In this document: positions 45,060-54,432 of the stretch, in pieces
Layout of the letters: each line of letters starts with the position of its first letter
How positions within the stretch are numbered: position 1 is the first letter of the stretch
Assembly: GCF_004001045.1 (NCBI RefSeq)
Contig: NZ_BIMK01000010.1
Coordinates: forward strand, 124,001-188,000
Source: Paenibacillus chibensis
GTDB lineage: Bacteria; Bacillota; Bacilli; Paenibacillales; Paenibacillaceae
DNA: 64,000 nt
Direction of reading: 5' to 3'
The notes under the pieces: generated by a model
What the model saw: only the letters and a program-made list of their open reading frames with translations
Database searches by the model: none
What the model was told of the DNA's origin: nothing
Position numbers and translations under genes: made by a program

Positions 45060-45941
45060 TTAGATTTCTTCCCATATCCGCCGTAAATTTTCCAATCCCA
45101 GCCTGGTGGCTTCGCGGCATTCCTCCATGCCCTCGAATTCGAGCGTGATATAGCCGTCGTAGCCGGATGCCTTCACCAGGCGCAGTACGCGCCGGACATC
45201 GATGTCGCCCTGGCCGAAGATCGCACCCCGCAGGTACTTACCATTCGTGCTGCGGAACCAGTCGCCGCCGCCCGGATTTTCATCCGCGGGACGGATGTAG
45301 AAATCCTTGACGTGGATCAGCGAAGCATATGGCAGGTTCTTTTTTACGCCTACCAGCGGTTCTTCGTCGACGCAGAGGAAGTTGCCGATATCAAGCGTCG
45401 TCTTGAAGTTCGGCCGGTCCACTGCCCGCAGAACCCGCTGTACCCGATCGCTTGCCTGAACGCTGACGCCATGGTTTTCGATCGTGGTCGTAATGCCGTA
45501 ACCCGCAGCGTAATCGGCAATCTGCCGGCATCCTTCCACGATCTGATTCAGATGCTCCTCCAGATAATCGATGCCCCATTTCTCCGGCGGCAGCGTAAAG
45601 GCGGTCACGTCATGACGCATATGCTTCATGCCCAGACGGTGCACGGTGTCGACATGCCGCTTGATCCGCTCGATCTCCGCCTCGAATGCTGCGCTGGTCT
45701 CCTGCACGAAATTCGCGGGCATGGAATAATTCGACAGCTCGATGCCCATCGAAGCCGCCCGGTCGCGGACGGCGTCCGCGAGATCCGGCTGGTCTTCGAG
45801 TGTATATCCGTAAGGAACGATTTCCATATGTTCTCCGCCCTGCTCCGCAATCCAGTCGATGACGTCCAGTACGGTCATCTCTCCGGCTTTGATCGCATGT
45901 AAAAGACTATATGTGCTTACTCCGGGCTTCATTTCGTTCAT
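45060..45941 (-). CDS. Sugar phosphate isomerase/epimerase (TIM barrel)
   Basis: A 293-residue AP-endonuclease-2-type TIM barrel. Metal-site residues typical of xylose-isomerase-like epimerases are seen in TTTIENHG (Glu), TTLDIGNFL (Asp), LIHVKDF (His) and ITLEFEGMEE (Glu). It probably interconverts a keto and aldo sugar, or an epimer, released by the upstream fucosidase. It is the last gene of the five-gene glycoside operon, 54 bases after the fucosidase. The ATG at 45941 has GGAGGAGG close by; in-frame neighbours at 45932 and 45944 are also possible. Confidence 0.85.
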   Translation of the reverse strand: MNEMKPGVSTYSLLHAIKAGEMTVLDVIDWIAEQGGEHMEIVPYGYTLEDQPDLADAVRDRAASMGIELSNYSMPANFVQETSAAFEAEIERIKRHVDTVHRLGMKHMRHDVTAFTLPPEKWGIDYLEEHLNQIVEGCRQIADYAAGYGITTTIENHGVSVQASDRVQRVLRAVDRPNFKTTLDIGNFLCVDEEPLVGVKKNLPYASLIHVKDFYIRPADENPGGGDWFRSTNGKYLRGAIFGQGDIDVRRVLRLVKASGYDGYITLEFEGMEECREATRLGLENLRRIWEEI

Positions 45942-45995
45942 CATCCTCCTCCGCATGAGAATTGCCAATCCATTTCCGGCCCAGCTGCTACCAAT

Positions 45996-47273
45996 TTATT
46001 CGTAAAGCTCCAGTTCGATTACCGTATCCAGCTCATCCGGCAGGTCGCCGCCTGCGATGTGGATAAAGGCTCCGCTTGCGGTGTCGGAATACTGGTCCGC
46101 CATCCATGGTGTCTGGACGTGAAGCTCGCTGCCGTCCGACAACAGCCGTGCTTTTTTAATCCGGCCCTTCAGCCCCTGGAAGTAGATCGGTCCGATGCCG
46201 CGGTCGAATACGTGAGCGTACAGCTTGTTGCCACGCTGAGTATAGCGCCCCCACTCCGGCTTCGGCAGCTCGGCAATGCCGCAGCCATAGATGCTGTCGC
46301 CGTTGCGGTGAAGCCATGCGCCGACCGCCGCCAGAATATCCAGCGATTCCTGCGGAATTTCGCCTTTGGCATCCGGTCCCACATTCAGCAGCAGATTGCC
46401 ATTCTTACTGACGCATTCCACCAAAGCCCGAATGACCTGGCGCGGCGACTTATAGTTCCGGTCCGTGGAGTGATAACCCCAATGGTCGTTCAGCGTAATG
46501 CAGGCCTCCCACGGAATTGCCTCGCCCGCATCATTTACGATGCCTTCCGGCGGGATGATCTGCTCCGGCGAGAAGAAATCGCCCGCATAGATTTCAGGCT
46601 CCTTCGCCATGATGTTACCGCCAAGCCGATTATCGATCACGATGTCCGGCTGGAGAGAGCGGATCATCTGGATCAGCTCGGTCGCGCGCCATTTTTCTCC
46701 GGTCATATCATCGTAAGAGAAGTCGAACCACATGATGTCGATTTTGCCGTAGTTGGTCAGCAGCTCCCTGACTTGGCCGTGCATGTAATCCAGATAGCGG
46801 TCGAAGTTTATTTCCTTATCCTTGAACGATTCGTCATCCCGCATCGGATGCTGACGGTCGCCGTAGGCCGGATAATCGTCGTGATACCAGTCGATCAGCG
46901 AATAATAGAAGCCGACCTTGATCCCTTCCGCACGGAATGCCTCCACGTATTCGCGAATCAGATCCCTTCCCGCCGGCGTATTCGTCGCCTTGTAGTCCGT
47001 CAGCTGGCTGTCAAAGAGACAGAAGCCGTCATGGTGCTTCGTCGTCAGCACCGCATACTTCTGGCCTGCGGCCTTGGCCGCTTTGGCCCAGCTGCGCGGA
47101 TCATACAATACCGGATTAAACTCTTCGAAATAAGGCTGATACTGCTCGTTGGTGATCCGCTCCTGGCTGCGTACCCACTCCCCCCTTGCGGGAATGGCGT
47201 ACAGGCCCCAGTGAATGAACAGGCCGAAGCGGTCCTTCATCAGCGGGAGCGTTCGTTCAAAGCGCGCATTCAT
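45996..47273 (-). CDS. Alpha-L-fucosidase (GH29)
   Basis: A 425-residue GH29 hydrolase without a signal peptide, so cytoplasmic. Diagnostic segments are FGLFIHWGLYAIPARGEWV, AVLTTKHHDGFCLFDS, the IDIMWFDF strand that holds the likely nucleophile Asp, and a C-terminal beta domain. It removes alpha-L-fucose from imported glycans by a retaining mechanism. Its place behind an ABC binding protein and two permeases and ahead of a sugar isomerase supports an uptake-then-cleave pathway. The ATG at 47273 has GGAGGT upstream; the gap to the binding-protein stop is 25 bases. Some GH29-like proteins act on other deoxy sugars. Confidence 0.9.
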   Translation of the reverse strand: MNARFERTLPLMKDRFGLFIHWGLYAIPARGEWVRSQERITNEQYQPYFEEFNPVLYDPRSWAKAAKAAGQKYAVLTTKHHDGFCLFDSQLTDYKATNTPAGRDLIREYVEAFRAEGIKVGFYYSLIDWYHDDYPAYGDRQHPMRDDESFKDKEINFDRYLDYMHGQVRELLTNYGKIDIMWFDFSYDDMTGEKWRATELIQMIRSLQPDIVIDNRLGGNIMAKEPEIYAGDFFSPEQIIPPEGIVNDAGEAIPWEACITLNDHWGYHSTDRNYKSPRQVIRALVECVSKNGNLLLNVGPDAKGEIPQESLDILAAVGAWLHRNGDSIYGCGIAELPKPEWGRYTQRGNKLYAHVFDRGIGPIYFQGLKGRIKKARLLSDGSELHVQTPWMADQYSDTASGAFIHIAGGDLPDELDTVIELELYE

Positions 47274-47298
47274 GTCTGTTGTACCTCCGTTAGCTGGT

Positions 47299-48978
47299 TT
47301 ATTTTTTGTTCTTATCGTCATAAGCCGTCTGATAGATTTCCAGGTAGCGCTTCAGGTTCATGTTATCCAGCTGGCTGACGTAGTCATCCCAATCCGCATC
47401 CAGGCTTGCATCGCCGATGACGAAGCGCGCGATCATCTCATCCACGTAATCATTGATCGTTTTGGCGAGGTCGGCTACTTCCGACGCCTGTTCATTGGTC
47501 AGGAACAACGGCGGTACCGTGCTGACATCCTTCGGCTTATACGGCTCATATTTATTCTTCGTCTCGTTGTACAGGATTACCTCTAAATCGTCGTCACCTT
47601 TTGCGACCGCCGACAATCTGAAATCGTTGGAGCGCAGCGCAGGACCCGTCTGTGCCCAGTTCACGTTCTGAACCGTACCGAAGGATTTGAGCTCGGACCA
47701 TACGGCAGGCTTCCCGTTAATGCCAACCTCGCCTTCCTTGGCGTCGCGCCATTCCTGATTCGGACGTCCATATACGCTCCGCAGCGTCATTTCCTTCTCA
47801 TATAATCCGTCGGCCCAGCGGAGAGCCAGCTCCGGATTTTTTGCTTTTTTCGTGATGATGAATGAGCCCGGCGTCAATGCCGTCGTGTCCAAGGCCGCAT
47901 ACTGCACGCCACCCGGTCCCTTCAGCGGTGGCACGGCTTTATACTCTTTCCAGCGCCCGCTATCCCCCATCAGCTGTGTGAAGACGCCTTCATGACCGCC
48001 GGTGGATGCTCCCAGGATCACCGTGCCCGGATTTTCGCCCTGCTGAATCAGCTGATTCTCGTCCTGGGTAAAGGATTCCGGCGCAATTAGGCCTTCCTTG
48101 TAGAGCTTGTTGATATAGCGCAGCCCTTCCCGCCATTCCGGCTTGTTGTAGGCTACGTCCAGCTTCCCGTCTTTAATGAACATATGCTTGCTGCTTGAGC
48201 CGTAAACCGGGTTATAAATGAACGAGTTCATCAGGAAGGAATCGATCGTCGAGCGCCAGGATTTTTGAGTGATCGACAGCGGTATCTCATCCTTTTTACC
48301 GTTGCCGTTCGGATCCTGCTCCTTGAATGCTTTGAGCACGTTGTAGAGATCTTCCGTCGTTTGCGGCATTTCAAGTCCCAGCTTTTTCAGCCAAGGCTCA
48401 TAGATCCACATTTTCTGGCTCATCGAGCAGTGATAGCAGTCGTTCACCTCGGGCAGCGCATAGATATTGCCGTCGATCGCGGTGACCATATCCTTGATTT
48501 CCGGATTGTCCTGAAACATTTTTTTCGTCTGCGTTCCCTGCTTTTCGATCAGGTCATTCAGTGGCAGGAACGCCCCCTGTGAGCCGTAAATCATCTGCTG
48601 GGTCGGCGATACGTTCAAACCCATGATGACATCGGGATAATCCTCGCTCGCCAGCACCAGATTCAGCTTTTCCTGCATGCTCTGCTCCGGTACGACCTCC
48701 CATTCGATATGGACGTTCGTTTTCTCCTCATACCATTTCGTGAATTCGTTGGTTTCAAAGTTCTCGACCAGCGGATTTCCACGCACCATGATTTTAAGCG
48801 TCGTCTTCTCCTTCACGAGCGGATAGGTTCCGGGCTCGGATAATGCCAACGCTGCTGCAGCGGGCTCTTTGCTCTCTTGGGAATTCCCGCTTCCTTCTTT
48901 CGATCCGCCCGAGCATCCTGCCAGCAGCATGCTGACCGCGATGACAAGACCTGCTATTGTTCTGACTTTCTTGTACAT
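47299..48978 (-). CDS. Sugar ABC transporter substrate-binding lipoprotein
   Basis: A 559-residue extracellular binding protein of the LplA type. A lipoprotein signal peptide ends in LLAGC (Cys 22). It is followed by a Ser/Gly/Glu linker and a two-lobed family-1 binding fold with the FTKWYEEKTNVHIEWEVVPE and DYPDVIMG motifs. It captures an oligosaccharide and delivers it to the two permeases encoded upstream. The length (over 500) is usual for the Paenibacillus lplA group. No ATPase is encoded, so a shared MsmX-like ATPase is presumed. GGAGGG precedes the ATG. Confidence 0.92.
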   Translation of the reverse strand: MYKKVRTIAGLVIAVSMLLAGCSGGSKEGSGNSQESKEPAAAALALSEPGTYPLVKEKTTLKIMVRGNPLVENFETNEFTKWYEEKTNVHIEWEVVPEQSMQEKLNLVLASEDYPDVIMGLNVSPTQQMIYGSQGAFLPLNDLIEKQGTQTKKMFQDNPEIKDMVTAIDGNIYALPEVNDCYHCSMSQKMWIYEPWLKKLGLEMPQTTEDLYNVLKAFKEQDPNGNGKKDEIPLSITQKSWRSTIDSFLMNSFIYNPVYGSSSKHMFIKDGKLDVAYNKPEWREGLRYINKLYKEGLIAPESFTQDENQLIQQGENPGTVILGASTGGHEGVFTQLMGDSGRWKEYKAVPPLKGPGGVQYAALDTTALTPGSFIITKKAKNPELALRWADGLYEKEMTLRSVYGRPNQEWRDAKEGEVGINGKPAVWSELKSFGTVQNVNWAQTGPALRSNDFRLSAVAKGDDDLEVILYNETKNKYEPYKPKDVSTVPPLFLTNEQASEVADLAKTINDYVDEMIARFVIGDASLDADWDDYVSQLDNMNLKRYLEIYQTAYDDKNKK

Positions 48979-49038
48979 AACAACCCTCCATGATTTTTCA
49001 TCGTTATTGAACGGCTCCCACCGCCGGCTCTTCAGCGG

Positions 49039-49935
49039 TCAGCCTTTGAGCGAACCGATCATGACACCTTTTACGAAAAACTTCTGCACGAACGGATACA
49101 CCACCAGCAGCGGTACGGAAGTGACTACAATGAGCGAATACTTGAGCAGCTCTCGCAGCCCCTGGCGTGCGGCAGCCGTTTTGGCGTCACCAAGCATATC
49201 GATATTGATCTCGTTCTGCACGAGAATATCTCTCAGGATCAATTGCAGCGGATATAAATCCGCCCGTTTGAGGAAAATCATCGCGTTAAAATACTGATTC
49301 CAGTGACCCACCGCGTAAAACAAGGCGATGACGGCCAAAATCGGTCCCGATAAAGGAAGCACAATCCGGAGCAGGAACCGGAAGTCCGTGCAGCCGTCCA
49401 GTTGTGAAGCTTCCAGCAGCTCGCCGGGAATGGTTGTTTGGAAATAGGTTCTCATAATGATGACGTTCCAGACGGACAAAGCCGCAGGAATCAGCATCGA
49501 CCAGACAGTGTCAATCATCCCGAGATTTTTGACAAGCAGGTAGGTCGGAATCAGCCCGCCGTTAAACATCATCGTGAACACGAACAGCAGCATGAATATA
49601 TTCCGTCCGCGAAAATCCTTTCTGGAGAGCGGATACGCGGCCAAAACCGTAAACAGCAGGTTAATGCCCGTTCCCGCCACCGTGTAGAACACGGTATTCA
49701 TGAATCCGCGGATCACCATGCCGTTCTTAAATACAGCCCGGTATCCGTCCAGCGTCGGCTCTACGGGCCACAGCCACACCCGGCCGGATAAAACGGCGCT
49801 GCTTGAACTGAATGAAGCGCTTACAACATAAACAAGAGGATACAGCACGATGATCATAATGAGCGTCAGCACGCTGTAATTCACGATCGTAAACAGACGG
49901 TCAGAGCCGGCTTCTTTCATTTTCGTTTTGTGCAA
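49039..49935 (-). CDS. Carbohydrate ABC transporter permease (LplC/YtcP-like)
   Basis: A 298-residue permease with six membrane helices. The EAA loop reads EASQLDGCTDFRFLLRIVLP. It pairs with the LplB-like permease, whose stop is 17 bases upstream. The start is a TTG at 49935 (AAAGGCGG ahead); an internal ATG at codon 6 is an alternative. The C terminus KGVMIGSLKG matches the group. Confidence 0.92.
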   Translation of the reverse strand: MHKTKMKEAGSDRLFTIVNYSVLTLIMIIVLYPLVYVVSASFSSSSAVLSGRVWLWPVEPTLDGYRAVFKNGMVIRGFMNTVFYTVAGTGINLLFTVLAAYPLSRKDFRGRNIFMLLFVFTMMFNGGLIPTYLLVKNLGMIDTVWSMLIPAALSVWNVIIMRTYFQTTIPGELLEASQLDGCTDFRFLLRIVLPLSGPILAVIALFYAVGHWNQYFNAMIFLKRADLYPLQLILRDILVQNEINIDMLGDAKTAAARQGLRELLKYSLIVVTSVPLLVVYPFVQKFFVKGVMIGSLKG

Positions 49936-49951
49936 GGTTTCCGCCGCCTTT

Positions 49952-50869
49952 CTACCATAAGCTTTCCTGCTTCAATTGTTTGGCCGTCTGGTTCACGATA
50001 ATCAGCAGAATGAAGCCGATTACCGCCTTGAACAGGCCGATAGCTGTCGCATAAGAGAAATTCATGGCCTGCGACACGAGGCCGACTTTGTACACATACG
50101 TATCGATGACTTCGGATGAGCGCAAATTCAGCGCATTTTGCATCAGCAAAATTTTCTCAAAACCGGTCTCCAGCATCTGCCCGGTGTTCAGGATGAGCAG
50201 GATGACCGCGATTGGCAAGATGCCTGGAATGTCGATATGCCGCATCCGCTGAACCTTGGTGGCGCCGTCCATCACGGCCGCTTCATGAAGCGCGGGATCG
50301 ATGCCGGAGAGCGCTGCCAAATAAATGATGCAGGCAAAGCCCGTATTCTGCCATACATGCGACCAGACATAAATCGATTTGAACCAGGAAGCCTGTGCCA
50401 TAAAATGAAATGGTCCAAGCCCGAACCACCCGAGCAGCGTGTTGATCAGCCCGGTCCGCGGATCGAGAAACTGCAGCAGCAATCCCACCAGCACGACCAG
50501 CGAGATGAAATACGGTGCGTACGTGATCATCTGGACCGTATTTTTGAAACGCCGGCTCTTCACATAATTCAGCCCAAGCGCCAGGATAATCGGAAACGGA
50601 AAGCTTGCGAGCAGGGCATAAAAGCTGATCACCAGCGTGTTCCGCAGCAATCTCCAGAATTCATGCGAATGAAAGAAACGCTCGAACTGCGCGAAGCCGA
50701 CCCACGGGCTGCCTCCGATGCCTTTGGTTACGTTAAATTCTTTGAATGCGATCTGCGCGCCGTACATCGGCACATATTTGAATATGATGATGTAGATCAG
50801 CGGCAAAGCAAACAGTGCGTACAGCTGCCATTTGCGTCTGATGTCTTTCCAAAGATTCAGCCCAGTCAC
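49952..50869 (-). CDS. Carbohydrate ABC transporter permease (LplB-like)
   Basis: A 305-residue permease with six helices. The start region (WQLYALFALPLIYIIIFKYVPMYG-QIAFK) and EAA loop (EAAVMDGATKVQRMRHIDIPG) are typical of LplB. It is the first gene of the fucosidase operon, with a GTG start at 50869 and the promoter at 50906-50935. Codon 1 is supported only by a modest GGGG. Confidence 0.92.
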   Translation of the reverse strand: MTGLNLWKDIRRKWQLYALFALPLIYIIIFKYVPMYGAQIAFKEFNVTKGIGGSPWVGFAQFERFFHSHEFWRLLRNTLVISFYALLASFPFPIILALGLNYVKSRRFKNTVQMITYAPYFISLVVLVGLLLQFLDPRTGLINTLLGWFGLGPFHFMAQASWFKSIYVWSHVWQNTGFACIIYLAALSGIDPALHEAAVMDGATKVQRMRHIDIPGILPIAVILLILNTGQMLETGFEKILLMQNALNLRSSEVIDTYVYKVGLVSQAMNFSYATAIGLFKAVIGFILLIIVNQTAKQLKQESLW

Positions 50870-50905
50870 CCCCGATTTTCATTTTTTATTCCGGCCGGTG
50901 ATTGA

Positions 50906-50935
50906 AGTATAGAATGGGGCGTTCCATTCGGTAAA
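50906..50935 (-). promoter_or_regulatory. Promoter of the fucosidase operon with spacer inverted repeat
   Basis: On the minus strand TTTACC and TATACT are spaced by 18 bases. The whole spacer is the inverted repeat GAATGG-six bases-CCATTC (50912-50917 and 50924-50929), an ideal place for a regulator to bind. Confidence 0.55.
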
Positions 50936-51102
50936 TCTGCAAGTTTCTGACGTTATTCCGCGCTTTAGAAACGGCATTATGCAGATAAAGACCGCTATTC
51001 TTTTCTTTAGATGACAGCCGCGGCGCCCGCAGAAAACGAGAAACCACCTACCGGCTAGAAGCGTCCATCAAGGGCAGTTCCCGCTTTTTTCACGCATGCG
51101 TA

Positions 51103-53424
51103 TTAGGCTTCGCGAGCCTGATTGTCCTTGCGGTACTCCGTTGCACTGATGCCATTGGCGCGTTTGAAGGCTCTGCTGAACGTATTCAGTGACAGATATC
51201 CGGTCCGGGAGGCAATTTCGCTGACAGGCATCAGGCTGCTAAGAAGGAGCCTTTTCGCTTCCTCCATGCGGACATGCTCCAGGTAATCGGAGAAATTCAT
51301 GCCGGTCTGTTCTTTGAAAAAATAAGATACGTAAGCCTCCGAGTTTTTGGCTTCGCCGGACAATACGGCAAGGCTTAAATCCGGGTCCTGAAAATGCTTG
51401 TCGATGTAGTCCATCAGCTTTCCGGCCAAGGAATCATTGTGGCTGCGCTTGCGCTCCTCTTGCTTGTGGCACAGCTGAAGCAGCGCGTGAAACAGCATAG
51501 GAATCGCTTCGGAAGGCGGCAGAGCCGGCTCGGATGCCTTCAGCACGACTTCCACCTCCTCATTCGGCCCCATATCCCCGCTACCGGATGGCTCGCAGCA
51601 TTTCATGAGCGTCCCGCACAGCTCCTGCGCCAGCAATCTCTGCGTCACCGCGGGTACCTGCTGCGTGCCTCCGTTTTTCTCCTTGATCTGTTCAATCAGC
51701 CTTGCCGTTTCCGGCTTGTTCCCCGACCGGACGAGCTGAATCAGCCGCTGCTCCACATCGGCTGGATAAAAGTAAGCGGGCACCGGTACTTCCGCCTCAT
51801 CGTAATACTGTACCGGGTCAGTTTCGCTCCAGGCGGCATGAAGAAGCAAAAATTCGGCTTCGCCATAGGCGCGGTACGTTTCCATCCATCTCATTTGACA
51901 GGTTCCCACGGCGATAACCAAGCCAGCGCTGCTGACTTCCCTCAAGCTTTCGTACAGCCCGCCCAGAAGCCGTCTCACTCTCTCCATAAAACGCTCCGCC
52001 ATTTGGTCTTCACCGTGGAGCAGCAGGACCAGCTTGTTTTCACCCAAATCATGCAGATGCACGCTAATACGCTCATTCAGCTCGAAAGACGAAACCACGT
52101 CGCGGATATCCAGCTTCACAATATCCAGCTCCATGAGCATTTCTTCGTTGTATGGGGCGTGATAACCGCGCAGCTGAATGACTGCGGCTGTCAGTATGCT
52201 TCCGCCAAGCTCGATGCGCGAATGCTCCATTGCGCCCTCGAGTTCCTCCGCTGATGTAAATCCCCCCTGCAGCAACCGGTCAAAAAATACGTTGCGAAGC
52301 AGCGGCAGCTGGGCTTCCAAACGGCTGTTCAGCGCATCGTGGCTCTCCACCAGCGCCGATACCGAGCTGCGGATATCATCCATCAGGTTGCCTAGCGGCG
52401 GCCGTTTTCTTGGAGTCCCCGGCTTCAACGGCAGCAGCTGCAGCATGGTGAACACCGGCCGGCTGCTCCGATAGGCCAAAAATGCCGCGAAGATCAACCC
52501 CGCGATGAGCGCCAATACAAAGACCGTCAACGTGAGCTCCTTGATGTAGTTGGCCTTTTCCAATACAACCGCCTCCGGCTGGGCGGATACGTAGGTCCAG
52601 CCGTTATAGCTGGAGGTGGTCTGCGTAATCAGCATCCGCTGTCCGTTCCAGCGGATTTGGGAAAAGCCCTCTTTTACAGGAAGCGCTTTCAAATCCTCGA
52701 ACTCCTTTTCTAATCCTACTTGACTGATCAGGTTGCCGTTCTGGTCGGCAACGTAAGCAAAACCGCCCTGTTCCGAATCGATATGCCTCAGCATCTCCTG
52801 GATTTGCTTGTTGTTGATCAGCACGCTGATCACGCCCCCGCTGTCTTTGGTGCCGAAGGACTGCATATAGCTGACAACCGAATACGGTTTGCCTTCATAT
52901 TTCACCGGCATTCCAGGTTTGTAGGTTTTATAGTAGTACGTGTCAAACAGCTGAGCGTACCAGTCCTCGAACGAAAGGTTATCGTAATGCAGCTGCAGGC
53001 TGTAAAACTGTTTCGCGTTATACACCTTGCGCGGGGAAATGAACATCCCGCTGTTTTTGTATGCAATATAATAATCCACGATAAAGTGGTTGGACATCCG
53101 GTAATCGAACAAGGTTTTCTCCAGATCCCACAGCCTGTAGGGATTGGTGTCCTCATATGGGGCTTTGACGAATTGAAAGGCCTGGATTTTGGATTCGCTG
53201 GACATTTGTTCGGCGATGGTCTCCACTTCGGCAAAACGCCGGTCCAGCGCTTCCCGGATCTGACCGAGCGCCGCCGCGCTGCTTTTCATCGTTTCCGTCT
53301 CCACCAGAGCCGACGTCTTGTGATAGGCGAACCACCCGACCAGCAGGGAGCCCAGTAATATAAGCGCATAAGGTACAAAAAAACGAAAAATCAATGTCGC
53401 GCGTTCTCCGGAAGCATTCCTCAA
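51103..53424 (-). CDS. Membrane-anchored AraC-family regulator (YesN-like)
   Basis: About 773 residues. TM1 (~15-37) and TM2 (~300-325) flank an extracellular dCACHE-like sensor, then a cytoplasmic linker, a degenerate middle region and a C-terminal AraC double helix-turn-helix (~670-770; LMDYIDKHFQDPDLSL-VLS, F--QTGMNFSDYLEHVRMEEAK, GYLSLNTFSRAFKR-NG). Proteins of this type sit beside LplABC transporters and activate them on sensing extracellular sugar. It lies directly upstream of the fucosidase operon on the same strand. The start is either the TTG at 53424 (with AAAGGGTGGG ahead) or the GTG at 53436. Confidence 0.9.
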   Translation of the reverse strand: MRNASGERATLIFRFFVPYALILLGSLLVGWFAYHKTSALVETETMKSSAAALGQIREALDRRFAEVETIAEQMSSESKIQAFQFVKAPYEDTNPYRLWDLEKTLFDYRMSNHFIVDYYIAYKNSGMFISPRKVYNAKQFYSLQLHYDNLSFEDWYAQLFDTYYYKTYKPGMPVKYEGKPYSVVSYMQSFGTKDSGGVISVLINNKQIQEMLRHIDSEQGGFAYVADQNGNLISQVGLEKEFEDLKALPVKEGFSQIRWNGQRMLITQTTSSYNGWTYVSAQPEAVVLEKANYIKELTLTVFVLALIAGLIFAAFLAYRSSRPVFTMLQLLPLKPGTPRKRPPLGNLMDDIRSSVSALVESHDALNSRLEAQLPLLRNVFFDRLLQGGFTSAEELEGAMEHSRIELGGSILTAAVIQLRGYHAPYNEEMLMELDIVKLDIRDVVSSFELNERISVHLHDLGENKLVLLLHGEDQMAERFMERVRRLLGGLYESLREVSSAGLVIAVGTCQMRWMETYRAYGEAEFLLLHAAWSETDPVQYYDEAEVPVPAYFYPADVEQRLIQLVRSGNKPETARLIEQIKEKNGGTQQVPAVTQRLLAQELCGTLMKCCEPSGSGDMGPNEEVEVVLKASEPALPPSEAIPMLFHALLQLCHKQEERKRSHNDSLAGKLMDYIDKHFQDPDLSLAVLSGEAKNSEAYVSYFFKEQTGMNFSDYLEHVRMEEAKRLLLSSLMPVSEIASRTGYLSLNTFSRAFKRANGISATEYRKDNQAREA

Positions 53425-53590
53425 AACGTATCCCACCCTTTGCCAATGTTTGCAATATTAATCCCAATATAGCAGAGAAGCGAAGCCTCGTCTTTACATC
53501 CGTAGTCATATCCGTAAAATTACCCCACGAAGTAGAGCCAAGCTCCGAAGTCTTCTTTGCGGAGAGCTCAATATATAGCTTCTGATATGT

Positions 53591-53630
53591 AAAAAAAGCC
53601 GGCCGGATGCGAATATCCGGCACAGCTTTT
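53591..53630 (-). terminator. Terminator after the 44-residue membrane protein gene
   Basis: GCCGGAT (53602-53608) pairs with ATCCGGC (53615-53621), extended by AAGC/GCTT, with seven T residues on the minus strand. Confidence 0.7.
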
Positions 53631-53651
53631 CATTATCGGCTTGTATTCAAT

Positions 53652-53786
53652 TTATCCGTTTTCCTGTTGGTCACCGTCCCGCTCCATCGCCTCTTGAACA
53701 TAATCCCGCTTTGGAATTTTATGATTGATATGCAGCAGAACGCCCAGATTCAGGACCAGCAGGAAAATAATGATGATCGAGGTCAT
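53652..53786 (-). CDS. 44-residue single-pass membrane protein
   Basis: MTSIIIIFLLVLNLGVLL forms one membrane helix, followed by a charged tail (KIPKRDYVQEAMERDGDQQ). The ATG at 53786 has GGAAGGGGG upstream, and a terminator follows. It lies 35 bases after the histidine phosphatase stop and may be cotranscribed with it. The function is unknown. Confidence 0.6.
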   Translation of the reverse strand: MTSIIIIFLLVLNLGVLLHINHKIPKRDYVQEAMERDGDQQENG

Positions 53787-53821
53787 AAGGGAGCCCCCTT
53801 CCTTTTCTGATCCCCTGTGCT

Positions 53822-54394
53822 TCAAGCCGGCCAGCATCGCGTCACTTGTACCAGCTCGTTGCCCTCAAACTCCAATCGATACATATCCGGCATCGAGGTC
53901 GATGCCCAAAACTCGAAATGGTACGCCGGATCAAAAAAATTCAGAATCAGCGTCATGATATCCCCATGGGTGCCGACGGCAATGACCTGTCCCCGGCTGC
54001 GGTTCAGAAGCTCAAGAATAGCACTTGCGCCTCTACGCTGTGCCTCTGAGCTTGATTCACCCCCCGGGCAGGCATAGGCAAAGTCATCGTAAAGCTGTCT
54101 TTTGATACGGTAAAACTGATCACCCGGCAAGAAAACATGGTCCCCCGCAAGGGTCCGTTCCCTTAAGTCCTCGATCAGAATAACCTCTTTCCCGAATGCA
54201 GCTGCGGCTGCTTCCACGGTTTGAACGGCCCGGAGGTAAGGGCTCGAGTAAAAGGCGTCGATTGGCTCCTTGCACAGGAGTGCTTTTATTTTCTGGGCGT
54301 CTTCCAAACCCTTCTCCGATAACGGACGGCTTCGTTCCGAACCGGGAACGTATTGCGAATCCGCATGCCTGACCAGGTACAGGACGGTATTCAA
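53822..54394 (-). CDS. Histidine phosphatase family protein
   Basis: A 190-residue phosphoglycerate mutase-like phosphatase. The motif LVRHADS carries the catalytic His and YSSPYLRAVQT its helper Arg; the second His is in AVGTHGDI. The substrate is unknown. The start is a TTG at 54394 with AAGGAG about ten bases upstream; the usual L-LVRH strand follows immediately. This is the second member of the family in the window, with only general similarity to the one at 949-1533. It lies 38 bases after the GNAT gene stop. Confidence 0.88.
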   Translation of the reverse strand: MNTVLYLVRHADSQYVPGSERSRPLSEKGLEDAQKIKALLCKEPIDAFYSSPYLRAVQTVEAAAAAFGKEVILIEDLRERTLAGDHVFLPGDQFYRIKRQLYDDFAYACPGGESSSEAQRRGASAILELLNRSRGQVIAVGTHGDIMTLILNFFDPAYHFEFWASTSMPDMYRLEFEGNELVQVTRCWPA

Positions 54395-54432
54395 GCTGTT
54401 TCATCTCCTTCCCGCTCCCGTGGATTTCTTCT

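Noticed and set aside
46059..47378. 439-codon plus-strand open frame opposite the fucosidase
   Set aside because: The GH29 reading is unambiguous; the opposite frame is a codon-bias shadow with no family features.
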